Source: Desulfobacteraceae bacterium (GTDB lineage: Bacteria; Desulfobacterota; Desulfobacteria; Desulfobacterales; SURF-15). From it: a stretch of 27,069 nucleotides of DNA. The notes under the pieces are model-generated. The model was not told where the DNA came from. It was given only the letters and a program-made list of their open reading frames with translations, and did not search any database. How positions within the stretch are numbered: position 1 is the first letter of the stretch; each line of letters begins with the position of its first letter. A program made the translations under genes and the position numbers. Location of the stretch: positions 1 to 27,069 of the forward strand of contig QZKK01000048.1 of the NCBI GenBank assembly GCA_003599475.1, given 5' to 3'. Shown here piece after piece: positions 1 through 7,251 of the stretch.

Positions 1-712
1 TCTCTGACTCATGCCAACAGGTTTTTGCTTGTCGCTCCGCAAAGGTAGCAAAAAAGCTCCAAAATTCGTTTGGGAAATCCGGATAGACCCTTTGTTTTGA
101 CTGCCGTTTAACCCGCAAGAGTCCCGGACTGTTGTGGAGATACATCAGCGGCGAGGTGTATCCCGCATCGATCCATATCTTCTCAAGGGTATCGAACAGA
201 ACCGGCCGATTCGGCCATGTATATGCTTTTTCGCGCCGGACCAGATCATCCCACTGTTTTCGTGCAGCGTGGTTCTCCTTCAAAACGGCCTTTTCCGCCG
301 CATCGCAGAGAAACATCTCACAGATGATTGGTTTGATCCGCCACAGGCATCCTTCCTTGCCAAGGAATACGCACTTGAAGCCTTTATGGGGACCTCTTAG
401 GATATCCTGCAGGCATTCAAGCGCCACGGGTTCCGCCATCAAAGCGTTGACAACCACATCGGCAAAAAAGATGATGATCCCGTCGCGAGAACAGCAGGCA
501 CTCAACTTGCTTTGGAAGCATTTACGGCTGCAGATCTCGTTGAAGTAATTCTCCTGGAACGCATCGACAGCGTCTCGAAAAATCAGATAGTCGGCCAAGC
601 TCTCTTTGAAGGAATCGCGATCCGCTTCGCTGAAATGAGACAGATAGCGTCTAATCATCAAAAGGGTTTGAAGTTGTTCTGTTTGATACGGGGTCACCTG
701 GTCGCTCCTCAT
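1..712 (-). CDS. Cysteine-cluster (YkgJ-like) protein, 3' part cut by window edge
   Basis: An open frame runs on the minus strand from an ATG at 712 to the window edge without a stop, giving about 237 codons. The start is supported by GAGG seven bases upstream and by an in-frame TGA at 730. The N-terminal half is rich in cysteines: CSRKC, then a CC pair about eight residues later, then a C-x6-C-x8-C-x4-C run in the part reading KCVFLGKEGCLW and ICEMFLC. This spacing resembles YkgJ-type proteins thought to bind zinc or an iron-sulfur centre, but the match is by eye only. The C-terminal half is rich in Trp, Phe and Arg and is not recognised. The codon pattern is clean, and the plus-strand frames here look like shadows. 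The function is unknown. Confidence 0.6.
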   Translation of the reverse strand, partial: MRSDQVTPYQTEQLQTLLMIRRYLSHFSEADRDSFKESLADYLIFRDAVDAFQENYFNEICSRKCFQSKLSACCSRDGIIIFFADVVVNALMAEPVALECLQDILRGPHKGFKCVFLGKEGCLWRIKPIICEMFLCDAAEKAVLKENHAARKQWDDLVRREKAYTWPNRPVLFDTLEKIWIDAGYTSPLMYLHNSPGLLRVKRQSKQRVYPDFPNEFWSFFATFAERQAKTCWHESE

Positions 713-801
713 CCATCCGCCTCGATATCATAGACAAGCATAGGGGAGATATGCAAGCGATCTCTTTTTCAGCATGTTTTGTCAGCCCCATACCCCAGCT
801 C

Positions 802-1215
802 CTATTCCAAAAGCTTTACGTGACGCTGCACGAACTCCTTCGCCCAGTTCATGATATTCCGATCCCGGATCTTCGGCCGGTTCCGGTGGATGAACTCGAA
901 GAGCCATCTCCTGCTCTAGCCCATAACGCTTCCCCACACCACCTGCTCGGAGATAAAGAACCGTTCCAAATTCACAATGACGACGGCTGTCGTCAGGACA
1001 AGCAACGGTTCTTCAATGTGGCCCCAGTCACCTGGGTAGGCCGAAACCCTCATTTCGTCTGCTGCACGCATCATGTCGTTTATTTCGATCCCAAGGAGTT
1101 TCCCAACCTCCCCCGTTGGCTCGAACCCTCTCCTATGTCTTTTGGAGGAGAGGATCGCAGATGGATCGATAATCTGTATGGCTAAATGGAAAAGGCAGGG
1201 TGAAACGGTGAAACA
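802..1215 (-). pseudogene. Decayed reading frame of unknown family
   Basis: On the minus strand a protein-like frame enters after a TAA near 1215 without a convincing start codon. It includes the stretches IIDPSAILSSKRHRRGFEP, AYPGDWGHIEEPLLVLTT and VVIVNLERFFISEQVVWG. It is interrupted by TAG at 918-916 and then continues in the same frame (FEFIHRNRPKIRDRN, NWAKEFVQRHVKLLE) to a TAG at 804-802. The helical, charged composition on both sides of the internal stop suggests one former gene. The plus-strand frame over the same bases (751-1185) is rich in Pro and His and is more likely a shadow. A short intact peptide from an ATG near 1074 to the first stop is possible. The family is not recognised. 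Confidence 0.35.
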
Positions 1216-1246
1216 AATGCAGTTTTACCCTGACATACACGTCTTC

Positions 1247-1264
1247 TTAATGAGAAATTATCTC
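1247..1264. repeat. Operator-like repeat, copy 1 (upstream of the AbiL -35 box)
   Basis: The bases TTAATGAGAAATTATCTC contain the dyad GAGA-AATTA-TCTC. A near-identical 18-base copy lies at 1308-1325, 61 bases downstream. This copy ends 7 bases before the candidate -35 box. The placement around a promoter suggests a binding site for a regulator, which is inference. Confidence 0.45.
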
Positions 1265-1271
1265 TGGAGGA

Positions 1272-1300
1272 TTGATATTATATCCAAAATAGGGTAATTT
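1272..1300 (+). promoter_or_regulatory. Sigma-70-like promoter of the AbiL cassette
   Basis: A TTGATA box at 1272-1277 is followed after 17 bases by TAATTT at 1295-1300, so a start near 1307 would be expected, about 35 bases ahead of the first gene. The region is AT-rich compared with its surroundings. Operator-like repeats flank the element on both sides. Confidence 0.5.
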
Positions 1301-1307
1301 GAGATCA

Positions 1308-1325
1308 TTAATGAGAATTATCCTC
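1308..1325. repeat. Operator-like repeat, copy 2 (at the predicted transcription start)
   Basis: The bases TTAATGAGAATTATCCTC match copy 1 at 1247-1264 with one deletion and one insertion. With the next bases they form the dyad ATGAG...CTCAT. The element covers the predicted transcription start of the defence cassette, where a bound repressor would block transcription. Confidence 0.45.
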
Positions 1326-1341
1326 ATAAGGAGTCCATGAT

Positions 1342-2664
1342 ATGATCATTCGTTTTTCAATTGAAAACTGGATGTCCTTTCGTGACCGAGTCTCACTTTC
1401 TTTGGTGGCTAGCCGGGAACGCCAACATGGAGAGCGTGTCCCTCGGATTGATAAATATCAAACCAGGATTCTGCCAATCGCGGCCATTTACGGTGGAAAC
1501 GCCTCAGGGAAAACCAACCTTTTCAAGGCTCTGGGTTTCGTCAAGGGATTGGTCGTCAAAGGAACTCAACCTGATAGCTTCATCTCGGTTGAACAATTCA
1601 GGCTGGATTCCAAAGCAAGTGAGCAGCCCACAAAGTTTTTGTTTGAGTTACTCATTAATGAAACTATCTATGAATTCAGCTTCGCAGCAACAAAAAAAAC
1701 AATCGTTGAGGAGAAGCTTATTGAGATTGCAAGCACCAGTGAGAAAATTCTATATGACCGAAGAAACGGATGCCCGAATTTTCATCGCTCATTTGAGAAA
1801 GATCAATTTCTTCAGTTCGCTTTTAAAGGAACTCGGGATAACCAACTCTTTCTAACTAATTCGGTTTCACAGAAGGTAAGTCAATTTCGGCCAGTTTACA
1901 ATTGGTTCAAAGATACTCTACAACTGGTCGCACCCGATACCAGGTTCGGAGCTTTCGAAAAGTATATAGATGAGGGGCACCCTCTTTATGCAACGCTGAA
2001 CGAAATGTTACCGCAACTAGATACCGGTATTAAACATTTAGGAGGAGAAAAAATTCCATTTGAGAATATTCCGATTCCTGAGCCCTTGAAAACAAAACTA
2101 CAGGAAGATATTAAAGAAGGCATGACTGTTCGGTTGCTTACTGAACCGATTAATGAACGCTTCATTGTTACGCGAGAAAATGGTGAATTGATAGCAAAGA
2201 AGCTATTCACATATCATCCCAAAGCAGACGGGACAGAGGCCAAGTTTGAGATGCGTGATGAATCGGATGGTTCCCAACGCGTTATCGACCTGCTTCCCGG
2301 ACTCCTTGAAATTTCGGCAACAGGCTCCAAGAAAGTATATGTGATTGACGAAATCGATCGGAGTATGCATACATTATTGACAAGAAACTTACTTGAGGCT
2401 TATTTGGCTAAATGTTCAAAAGATAGCCGTGCGCAATTGTTATTTACAACTCATGATGTCCTGCTAATGGACCAGCAGTTATTCCGCAGGGATGAAATGT
2501 GGGTGACTGAAAGAGAACTCTCTGGTAATTCGTACCTGCTTTCTTTCAGTGAGTACAAGGATGTCCGATATGATAAGGATATTCGAAAGAGTTACCTGCA
2601 GGGACGCCTTGGTGGTGTCCCTCATATCATGATTGGTGGAGATATGAATAATGCCTGTCATTAA
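1342..2664 (+). CDS. AbiLi/RloA-type AAA ATPase, phage-defence subunit
   Basis: This is an ABC/SMC-like ATPase of the AAA_15/AAA_21 group, of the type that is the first component of AbiL (RloAB) abortive-infection systems. The N-terminus [15 protein letters not shown] is typical. A Walker A motif GGNASGKT sits at residues 51-58, a Walker B motif (YVIDEID) near residues 334-340, and an H-loop (TTHD) about 30 residues later. At 440 residues it has the expected full length. The start follows AAGGAG with good spacing. The partner gene begins 18 bases downstream, which fits a two-gene operon. Base use is richer in A+T than the metabolic genes downstream, which suggests acquisition by transfer. In this family ATP hydrolysis is thought to sense infection and license the partner effector; that role is family knowledge, not visible here. 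Confidence 0.88.
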   Translation: MIIRFSIENWMSFRDRVSLSLVASRERQHGERVPRIDKYQTRILPIAAIYGGNASGKTNLFKALGFVKGLVVKGTQPDSFISVEQFRLDSKASEQPTKFLFELLINETIYEFSFAATKKTIVEEKLIEIASTSEKILYDRRNGCPNFHRSFEKDQFLQFAFKGTRDNQLFLTNSVSQKVSQFRPVYNWFKDTLQLVAPDTRFGAFEKYIDEGHPLYATLNEMLPQLDTGIKHLGGEKIPFENIPIPEPLKTKLQEDIKEGMTVRLLTEPINERFIVTRENGELIAKKLFTYHPKADGTEAKFEMRDESDGSQRVIDLLPGLLEISATGSKKVYVIDEIDRSMHTLLTRNLLEAYLAKCSKDSRAQLLFTTHDVLLMDQQLFRRDEMWVTERELSGNSYLLSFSEYKDVRYDKDIRKSYLQGRLGGVPHIMIGGDMNNACH

Positions 2665-2682
2665 AGGCTAGGGAACCAACTC

Positions 2683-3279
2683 ATGACGCGAAGGCGAAGA
2701 TTTCAACGGCCTCTTGGCGAGCTACGTTATCGTAAAATGTTTGTAATCGCCGCTGAGGGAGAAAAAACTGAGCCACAATACTTCGCGATTTTCAATACCA
2801 GGTCTTCTGTTGTCCACGTAAAGTGCATCAAGGGCAGACAGGCGAGCTCACCTCCGCAAGTTCTGAGGCGTATGAGGGAAAACCTCAATAAAGAAGGTTT
2901 AAAAAAATCAGATGAGGCATGGCTGGTAGTCGATAAGAATGGGTGGACCGACGAGCATTTGGAGCAGTTGCATCAATGGTCAAAAGATGCAGACAATTAT
3001 GGATTTGCACTTAGTAATCCCAAGTTCGAGTACTGGCTACTCCTCCACTTTGAAGACGGGGCGGGAATTGCCTCATCCCGAAATTGTTTGGACCGTCTGA
3101 AGCGATATTTACCTGATTATGATAAAGGGATTGATCCGCGGATTATCACACAGGAAATGATTGATGAAGCGATTCAACGTGCTAAACGTCGCGACAATCC
3201 CCCGTGCATTGATTGGCCTCGAACTATATGGTGCACAACAGTCTACAGGTTAGTCGAGAATATCCTTCGAACTAGATAG
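2683..3279 (+). CDS. RloB-like (AbiLii-type) putative nuclease effector
   Basis: This 198-residue protein matches the RloB family, the second component of AbiL-type systems. It starts MTRRRRFQRPLGELRYRK, has the conserved EGEKTEPQYF stretch at residues 25-34 and the LVVDKNGW stretch at 81-88, and ends in helical segments containing the conserved NPKFEYWLLLHFE core. RloB proteins are regarded as Toprim-like, with a DxD metal site. Here the second acidic position reads Asn86 (D84-K-N86), which is unusual and could reduce metal binding. The gene lies directly behind the ATPase gene and is probably translated from the same message. A palindrome with no T-run (CCGAAAT/ATTTCGG, 3284-3298) follows the stop codon. 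Confidence 0.85.
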   Translation: MTRRRRFQRPLGELRYRKMFVIAAEGEKTEPQYFAIFNTRSSVVHVKCIKGRQASSPPQVLRRMRENLNKEGLKKSDEAWLVVDKNGWTDEHLEQLHQWSKDADNYGFALSNPKFEYWLLLHFEDGAGIASSRNCLDRLKRYLPDYDKGIDPRIITQEMIDEAIQRAKRRDNPPCIDWPRTIWCTTVYRLVENILRTR

Positions 3280-3423
3280 GTAGCCGAAATTATTTCGGAT
3301 TCTACGGAATTTGGAACTAAAGAAGATGAAGATTTAGGCGAGATCTCTGAATTTCCAATTCTTTGTTAAACAAATCACACTGTGAAAATGCTGGGCCCCG
3401 CCGCAATCCGAGGGGAGGAAATC

Positions 3424-3864
3424 ATGAATCGCAGGCATTTATTGAGCATGCGGGGCCAGCCGGAAACCTGCCGGCTGATCCCGGCGCTTTTTCTGCTGTC
3501 AATTGCGTGGCTGGCCGGGTGCGCTGTATCTCCCCACGCAACCGGCGGATGGATACGAAGCGAACTGTGCTTCGGGCTCTCGATGCCCGGGGGCAAGACC
3601 GTCGGCGAGGGGCAATGGGAAAACTTTCTTGCCGAAGAGGTAACCCCGCGCTTTCCGGATGGCTTGACCGTAATATCAGCCAAGGGGCAGTGGCGCAATC
3701 CGATGGGCACGTTGATTCGGGAGGATACGAAGGTCCTGATCATCTATCATCCGGGAACCCCGGAGATCAACCGGCGGATCGAGGCGCTCCGGGCCGCCTA
3801 TCTTGACAGATTCGATCAGGAATCGGTGCTTTTGGTTCAGCAGCCGGCCATGGTCTCCTTTTGA
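3424..3864 (+). CDS. DUF3574 family lipoprotein
   Basis: This is a small exported protein of about 146 residues. The start at 3424 is chosen because GGGAGGAAATC stands just before it; a frame extending to 3382 has no such site. A hydrophobic stretch ends in a lipobox (LAGC, Cys33), so the protein should be lipidated and membrane-anchored. The mature part has the DUF3574 signature: SELCFGLSMPGG, TPRFPDGLTV, GQWRNPMGTLIRE and a final FDQESVLLV. The function of the family is unknown. It stands alone between the defence cassette and the oxidoreductase gene, with more than 100 bases free on each side. Confidence 0.8.
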   Translation: MNRRHLLSMRGQPETCRLIPALFLLSIAWLAGCAVSPHATGGWIRSELCFGLSMPGGKTVGEGQWENFLAEEVTPRFPDGLTVISAKGQWRNPMGTLIREDTKVLIIYHPGTPEINRRIEALRAAYLDRFDQESVLLVQQPAMVSF

Positions 3865-3937
3865 ACCGGTCAATGCGATCAATGCAATTGTGATCCCGGG
3901 CATTCATTGGCAGATATTTCGGTTCTTCCGGTTTTTC

Positions 3938-3966
3938 TTGACTTTCCACGGCATTGATGCCTCAAT
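3938..3966 (+). promoter_or_regulatory. Weak candidate promoter of the aldehyde oxidoreductase gene
   Basis: TTGACT at 3938-3943 is followed after 17 bases by CTCAAT at 3961-3966. The -35 box is good and the -10 box is poor. It lies about 80 bases ahead of the oxidoreductase start, in a 183-base intergenic gap where nothing else was recognised. Confidence 0.3.
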
Positions 3967-4047
3967 AGAGACATTCGCAAAACAGTTCAGCGCCACCAGA
4001 ATAGAGAGACACATAGCGAATACCACCTAAAAAAGAAAGGAGGGCAT

Positions 4048-5784
4048 ATGGATAAGATCTTGAGAATCGATATGGGCGCAGACGGCGGTCCGAAGGCCTC
4101 CGAAGAACCTGCGGGGCATTATGCCGGCCTAGGCGGGCGGGCCCTGACATCCGCTCTGATATCCAAAGAGGTGCCTCCGCTGTGCCATCCTCTGGGTGAG
4201 GATAACAAGCTCGTGATCGCACCCGGGCTGCTGAGCGGAACCGCTGCGGCCATGTCGGGACGCATTTCGGTAGGCTGTAAGAGTCCTCTGACCGGAGGCA
4301 TCAAGGAAGCCAACGCCGGAGGCCAGCCTTCCCAAGTGCTCGCCAGACTAGGATATGCGGCGATCGTGCTGGAAGGAAAGCCTGCCGACGACACGCTCTA
4401 CAAGGTGTTCATCAACAAGGACGGGGTGAAGATTTCTGCAGATAACAGCTTGAAGAAGCTCGGCAATTACGCGCTGGTCGACAAGATGAAAGCGGAGTTC
4501 GGAGACAAGATCGCCTGCATGTCCATCGGGCCTGCCGGAGAGATGAAGATGGCCTCGGCGTCGGTCGCATGCACGGACATGGAGCTTCGTCCCACCCGGC
4601 ATGCCGGGCGCGGCGGAGTGGGCGCCGTGATGGGAGCCAAGGGGGTCAAGGTGATCGTGCTCGACGATACAGGCTGCAAAGTGCGTGCGCCCAAAGATCC
4701 GGACAAGTTCAAAGCCGCCAACAAGGCCTTCGTTGCCGGACTGAAAAAGCACCCTGTAACCGGTGAGGGGCTTCCCAAATTCGGTACCAACGTTCTGACC
4801 AACGTCATCAGCGAAGCGGGTGCATACCCGACCAAAAACTTCATGTGGGGAAGATTCGATAACTGCAACAAAATCAGCGGGGAGACCCAGGCCCAGACCG
4901 AAATCGATCGCGGCGGGTCTGCAACCCACGCATGCCACCGGGGGTGCGTCATCCAGTGTTCTGGCATTTTTCTCGATAAGGATGGGCACTACATGACCAA
5001 GCAGCCGGAGTATGAGACGGTTTGGGCGCACGGAGGCAACTGCGGCATCGACGATCTGGATTCCATCGCACTCCTGGACCGGATGGATGACGATATCGGA
5101 GTGGACACCATCGAGATGGGAGCCACCATTGCGGTTGCCATGGAAGCCGGAATCGCGAAATTCGGCGACGCCGAAGCAGCCATCCGGCTGGTAAAGGAAG
5201 TCGGTGAGGGAACGCCTCTGGGCCGTATCCTCGGAAGCGGGGCGGAAGTGACCGGGAAAGTGTTCGCGGTTGAAAGAGTCCCCACGGTCAAGGGACAGGC
5301 CATGCCGGCCTATGATCCGCGTGGAATCCAGGGAATGGGCGTAACCTATGCCACAAGCACCATGGGCGCGGACCACACCGCCGGATACGCGGTTACGGCA
5401 AACATCCTGGGGGTGGGCGGAAACGTGAACGCGCTGAAGCCGGAAGGTCAGATCGAACTTTCCAGAAACCTGCAGATCGCTACAGCCGCGGTGGATTCGA
5501 CCGGGATGTGCCTCTTTATAGCCTTTGCCGTTCTGGACCAACCGGAGACCTTCCAAGCCTTGATCGACATGATCAACGCCCTCTACGGGCTTGACCTTAC
5601 TGCCGCCGGTGTAACCGAACTGGGCAAATCGGTGCTCCGGAACGAAAGAGATTTCAACATTCGGGCGGGTTTCAGCGCAAAGGACGATCGGGTCCCTGCG
5701 TTTTTCAGGAAAGAGAAGCTTCCCCCCCATAACATCGTCTTCGAGGTCAAAGACGAGGAACTCGATCAGGTTTTCAACTTCTAG
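4048..5784 (+). CDS. Aldehyde:ferredoxin oxidoreductase family tungstoenzyme
   Basis: At 578 residues the protein has the usual length for AOR enzymes, which carry a bis-pterin tungsten cofactor and one [4Fe-4S] cluster and oxidise aldehydes to acids with ferredoxin as partner. The N-terminal part shows the family pattern (GGRALTSALISKEVPP, GLLSGTAAAMSGR, SPLTGGIKEANAGGQ). Cluster ligands are visible as C296-x3-C300-x3-C304 and Cys488 in the STGMCLF stretch. The first spacing is x3 rather than the x2 of the Pyrococcus enzyme; the CHRGC form resembles a common bacterial subgroup. The substrate cannot be told from the sequence. The start follows AAAGGAGGGCAT. A strong terminator stands 19 bases after the stop, so it is probably transcribed alone. 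No cofactor biosynthesis gene is adjacent. Confidence 0.93.
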   Translation: MDKILRIDMGADGGPKASEEPAGHYAGLGGRALTSALISKEVPPLCHPLGEDNKLVIAPGLLSGTAAAMSGRISVGCKSPLTGGIKEANAGGQPSQVLARLGYAAIVLEGKPADDTLYKVFINKDGVKISADNSLKKLGNYALVDKMKAEFGDKIACMSIGPAGEMKMASASVACTDMELRPTRHAGRGGVGAVMGAKGVKVIVLDDTGCKVRAPKDPDKFKAANKAFVAGLKKHPVTGEGLPKFGTNVLTNVISEAGAYPTKNFMWGRFDNCNKISGETQAQTEIDRGGSATHACHRGCVIQCSGIFLDKDGHYMTKQPEYETVWAHGGNCGIDDLDSIALLDRMDDDIGVDTIEMGATIAVAMEAGIAKFGDAEAAIRLVKEVGEGTPLGRILGSGAEVTGKVFAVERVPTVKGQAMPAYDPRGIQGMGVTYATSTMGADHTAGYAVTANILGVGGNVNALKPEGQIELSRNLQIATAAVDSTGMCLFIAFAVLDQPETFQALIDMINALYGLDLTAAGVTELGKSVLRNERDFNIRAGFSAKDDRVPAFFRKEKLPPHNIVFEVKDEELDQVFNF

Positions 5785-5802
5785 GCAGAATGCAAATAAA
5801 TC

Positions 5803-5832
5803 AAAGGGGGCCTCGAAAGAGGCCCCCTTTTT
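5803..5832 (+). terminator. Rho-independent terminator after the aldehyde oxidoreductase gene
   Basis: A perfect 12-base-pair stem (AAAGGGGGCCTC with GAGGCCCCCTTT) closes a GAAA tetraloop and ends in a run of five T. The stem is GC-rich at its core and lies directly behind the oxidoreductase stop. Confidence 0.95.
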
Positions 5833-5936
5833 GAATGAGGGGATCAAAGTCTCACGCAAAGACGCAGGGCTTGCAAAGTCTAATCCCTGTAATCGGCGTA
5901 GTCTGCGGATTGATCAACCGGAACCTGCTTCGAAGT

Positions 5937-6551
5937 ATGGGGGAATTTAAAATCAAGAATCTAAATTCTAAAATCACCCTGACTGTCGCCCCCGAGCTGA
6001 TTCCTCTTTTCCATCCCCTCCTCGGCAAAGGTTTCGAGGTGTCTATCGAAGAGGGGATCGGCATCCAGGCTTTCCTATGCGGGCAAATCGGGCTGGACCC
6101 GGAGTATCTCGAAAAACGGATTCAGACCGTCTTTCTAAACGGGAAAGCGGTGGACGATTTCGATTCCGCGATCCTTCGGTCCGGATCTGTTTTAGCCCTT
6201 TCGGGGGCTCTGCCCGGTCTGGCCGGAGCGACACTTCGGCGGGGTGGAATTTATGGGAAGATGCGAGGTGAAATCTCTCAGAGTGAAAAGATCGAGCCCG
6301 CCCCGCGTGGAGAAGGCCGGGTGACTGTAAAGCTGTTCAACCTGATCGTCCGGGAGGTCGGTCCGCTTTTTCTCGAACACGGTGTTTTGGTCGACGGGGA
6401 AGAGTTTTCGCGCACACTTCTCCTGGACCCCGATCGATTTTCCGCCGCTTGTAAAAAATCGGCAATCGATAACGCACCGATCGACCCCTCGAAACTGATC
6501 GATTTCGATTGGAAGAATAAGAGGCTGTCGCTTCAGGTGAGTGTCGAATGA
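5937..6551 (+). CDS. Conserved-looking hypothetical protein, possible beta-grasp-like part
   Basis: The frame is open from 5835, just behind the terminator, but the first 34 codons look non-coding, so the ATG at 5937 (MGEFKIKN) is preferred; no strong ribosome site marks it. The product is about 204 residues, soluble and without a signal peptide. The middle part (RIQTVFLNGKAVDDF, GSVLALSGALPGLAGATLRR) reads like a ubiquitin/MoaD-type strand pattern followed by a Gly-rich loop, but no C-terminal GG is present. The second half holds VREVGPLFLEHGVLVDGEEF. The neighbouring tungstoenzyme makes a link to its maturation or partner choice possible, but the terminator between them argues against co-transcription. 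The function is not known. Confidence 0.7.
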   Translation: MGEFKIKNLNSKITLTVAPELIPLFHPLLGKGFEVSIEEGIGIQAFLCGQIGLDPEYLEKRIQTVFLNGKAVDDFDSAILRSGSVLALSGALPGLAGATLRRGGIYGKMRGEISQSEKIEPAPRGEGRVTVKLFNLIVREVGPLFLEHGVLVDGEEFSRTLLLDPDRFSAACKKSAIDNAPIDPSKLIDFDWKNKRLSLQVSVE

Positions 6552-6564
6552 ACCTCCGCTTCGT

Positions 6565-7242
6565 TTAACGGTTCAGCATGACAAAGACTTTTTCTGTGAT
6601 GCGAGGCCCGAGAACGCGGCGGCTGTCCACCCCCTCGATCCTTAGACTCGTATTGCCGTCAAACGGGGATACATCCGTCACCGTAATCCTGCTGTTGAGC
6701 GTCAGCCCGATGGAAGCAAGGTAGCGGAGCAGATCGGGGTCTTCGGCATGGATCCGCACCACGGTTGCCCGAGCTCCGGATTGCAGTTCGGCCAGGCGGA
6801 TCTTCGACTGGTCCGGCATGTGAAACTCACGGCTTGGAATCGGCTCCCCATGCGGATCGACGCTGGGATTTCCAAGCGTTCGTGCGATGCGCTCCTCCAT
6901 CTCTTCCGAGATCACGTGTTCCAATCGGTCGGCTTCATCATGCACCTGATCCCACGTATAGCCGAGTTTCTCCTGCAGGAAGGTCTCCAACAGGCGGTGG
7001 TGGCGGATGATCTCCAGGGCGACCTGTTCGCCTTCCGTCGTCAACGCAACGCCTCGGTGCTTTTCATAATCCAGAAGGGGAGGGTTCGAACCGGACAGTT
7101 TCTGGACCATCCCGGTCGCCGAAGCCGGAGTGACACCGGTGCGGTCGGCGATCTCATTGGTCGATGCCCGCTCGGCCCCCCGTGTGATTTCGTAAATGAC
7201 TTTCAGATAATCTTCAGCCGCATGGCTGGCTTTAATGTTCAT
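6565..7242 (-). CDS. DtxR/MntR family metal-dependent transcriptional regulator
   Basis: This 225-residue regulator has the full three-part plan. An N-terminal winged helix (residues about 5-60; AEDYLKVIYEI, ASTNEIADRTGVTPAS) is followed by a dimerisation and metal-binding domain with clustered His/Glu residues (IIRHHRLLETFL, DEADRLEHVISEEMEERI). A C-terminal FeoA/SH3-like domain (residues about 150-225) completes it. Such proteins repress metal-uptake or redox genes when loaded with Fe(II) or Mn(II). It is the last gene of the minus-strand metal operon, 9 bases behind the ZIP gene, so it probably controls its own operon. The perfect palindrome at 9539-9555 ahead of the operon is a candidate binding site. 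Which metal it senses cannot be read from the sequence. Confidence 0.92.
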   Translation of the reverse strand: MNIKASHAAEDYLKVIYEITRGAERASTNEIADRTGVTPASATGMVQKLSGSNPPLLDYEKHRGVALTTEGEQVALEIIRHHRLLETFLQEKLGYTWDQVHDEADRLEHVISEEMEERIARTLGNPSVDPHGEPIPSREFHMPDQSKIRLAELQSGARATVVRIHAEDPDLLRYLASIGLTLNSRITVTDVSPFDGNTSLRIEGVDSRRVLGPRITEKVFVMLNR

Positions 7243-7251
7243 TTCAGAGTC

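Noticed and set aside
751..1185. A 144-codon plus-strand frame
   Set aside because: The composition is Pro/His-rich, with no motif and no ribosome site. The minus-strand reading of the same bases is more protein-like, though interrupted.
3284..3298. CCGAAAT/ATTTCGG palindrome after rloB, considered as a terminator
   Set aside because: The stem is short, the loop is tight and no T-run follows on the plus strand.
3911..3930. A TTGGCA element ahead of the aldehyde oxidoreductase, considered as a sigma-54 promoter
   Set aside because: The -12 GC is missing at the required N10 spacing.
4348..5859. A 503-codon open frame on the minus strand opposite the aldehyde oxidoreductase
   Set aside because: It is antiparallel to a clear AOR gene, is rich in His, Arg and Gly, and has no recognisable motif; it is a codon-bias shadow.
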